6,743 nucleotides of DNA from Acidobacteriota bacterium (GTDB taxonomy: Bacteria; Acidobacteriota; Terriglobia; Terriglobales; SCQP01). A model generated the notes under the pieces. The model was not told where the DNA came from and made no database searches. It saw nothing but the letters and a program-made list of their open reading frames with translations. The stretch covers positions 1 to 6,743 of the forward strand of contig JAKAOE010000104.1 of assembly GCA_021823305.1 (NCBI GenBank), given 5' to 3'. The translations under genes and the position numbers were made by a program. This document shows, piece after piece, positions 6,280 to 6,743 of this stretch (within the stretch, counting starts at the first letter, position 1; each line of letters opens with the position of its first letter).

Positions 6280-6743
6280 GTGCCCTTGCGTCCCCTGCAA
6301 CGCGATCTCTTCGGCCGCCCCGGTCCGCGCCCGGCGCCGCCCACGCACGCGCTGGCGGCCGCGCCGGGCCTGCGCGCGGTGCGCGGCCTGCGCCGCCGCT
6401 GGCGCGCCGCTTGGCTCGTCGCCGTCCTCACGCTGGCCGCCGCGGCCGCCTGCCTGCTCTGCCTGCAGCCGGTCTACCGCGCGAGCGAGGAGCTCGAGGC
6501 GCAGGATCCGCCCGCGGCGGTGCGCTTCGCCGCCGCCGCGCCGCCGGCGGCCAACGCCTCGCCCGAAGGCGTGCAGAGCTTGGCGGAGGAATTGGGTGCG
6601 CGCGAGTTGGTGGCGCAGGCGGTGCGCGCCTTGCCGCCGGCGCGGCGCGCCGCGCTGCCGCTGCGCCGCCTGCGGCGCCCGCGCTGGCTGGCGGCGGCGC
6701 TGCGCCGCTGGTTCCCGTCGCGCCCGCCCGCGGCGGCGGCGAT
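6280..6743 (+). CDS. Wzz/Wzc-like chain-length or co-polymerase protein, N-terminal part (cut by window end)
   Basis: Open frame from GTG 6280 to the window end, 154 codons without a stop, starting 8 bases after the export gene's stop. Residues 1-40 are a basic, Pro-rich cytoplasmic tail with RGLRRRWRAAW before the membrane. Residues about 44-62 form one transmembrane helix (LVAVLTLAAAAACLLCL), followed at once by QPVYRASEELEA, the usual Wzz/Wzc post-membrane pattern (PVYRA-s-x-L). Then comes the periplasmic LAEELGARELVAQAVRAL, like the conserved helix in which these proteins list polymer-length segments. The role would be control of polysaccharide chain length and contact with the Wza-like channel. 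Whether a tyrosine-kinase domain follows cannot be seen. It is extremely rich in Ala, Arg and Pro from GCG/CGC/CCG codons. The start is uncertain because no Shine-Dalgarno is present. Confidence 0.7.
   Translation, partial: MPLRPLQRDLFGRPGPRPAPPTHALAAAPGLRAVRGLRRRWRAAWLVAVLTLAAAAACLLCLQPVYRASEELEAQDPPAAVRFAAAAPPAANASPEGVQSLAEELGARELVAQAVRALPPARRAALPLRRLRRPRWLAAALRRWFPSRPPAAAA

Overview
This is a 6.7 kb window of very GC-rich bacterial chromosome. The genes are tightly packed and strongly biased to G/C at third codon positions. The mix suggests Acidobacteriota, but that is inference: a high-GC betaproteobacterium or another phylum cannot be excluded without a homology search. The mix includes an S-adenosylhomocysteine hydrolase with the bacterial insertion, a type III pantothenate kinase, a Corynebacterium-type glycogen synthase, a DUF892 ferritin-like protein and a Wza-type export gene.

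Layout. On the plus strand, 1-801 carries a small ECF-like sigma-70 gene whose region 2 / region 4 linker is occupied by a structured repeat element of about 315 bp. It is followed within 20 bases by ahcY (to 2275). On the minus strand, converging on ahcY with a 9 bp gap, are three genes read right to left: a DUF892 ferritin-like gene (4999-4484), a GlgA/GlgM-type glycosyltransferase (4294-3074) and coaX (3052-2285). Between the first two lies a second, internally deleted copy of the repeat. Divergent from the DUF892 gene is a 56-residue gene with a FPASDPP motif (5089-5259). A polysaccharide export block then begins: a Wza-like secretin-type protein (5363-6271) and the start of a Wzz/Wzc-like inner-membrane protein that runs off the right edge (6280-6743).

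How it works together. ahcY (methyl cycle), coaX (first step of CoA synthesis) and GlgA/GlgM (alpha-glucan synthesis) are housekeeping metabolism. The DUF892 protein and the small FPASDPP protein may be stress-related, which is inference. The right end looks like the first two genes of an exopolysaccharide or capsule export locus.

The most unusual signal is the repeat family. Copy A (about 282-596) sits in frame inside the sigma gene and adds about 105 residues to the linker. Copy B (4410-4484) keeps only the two ends of copy A, which fold into a tight hairpin beside the DUF892 stop codon. A second pattern is that three genes (ahcY, coaX and the 56-residue gene) have a TAGAAT or TACAAT box 6-7 bases before an ATG and no Shine-Dalgarno, a geometry that predicts leaderless transcripts.
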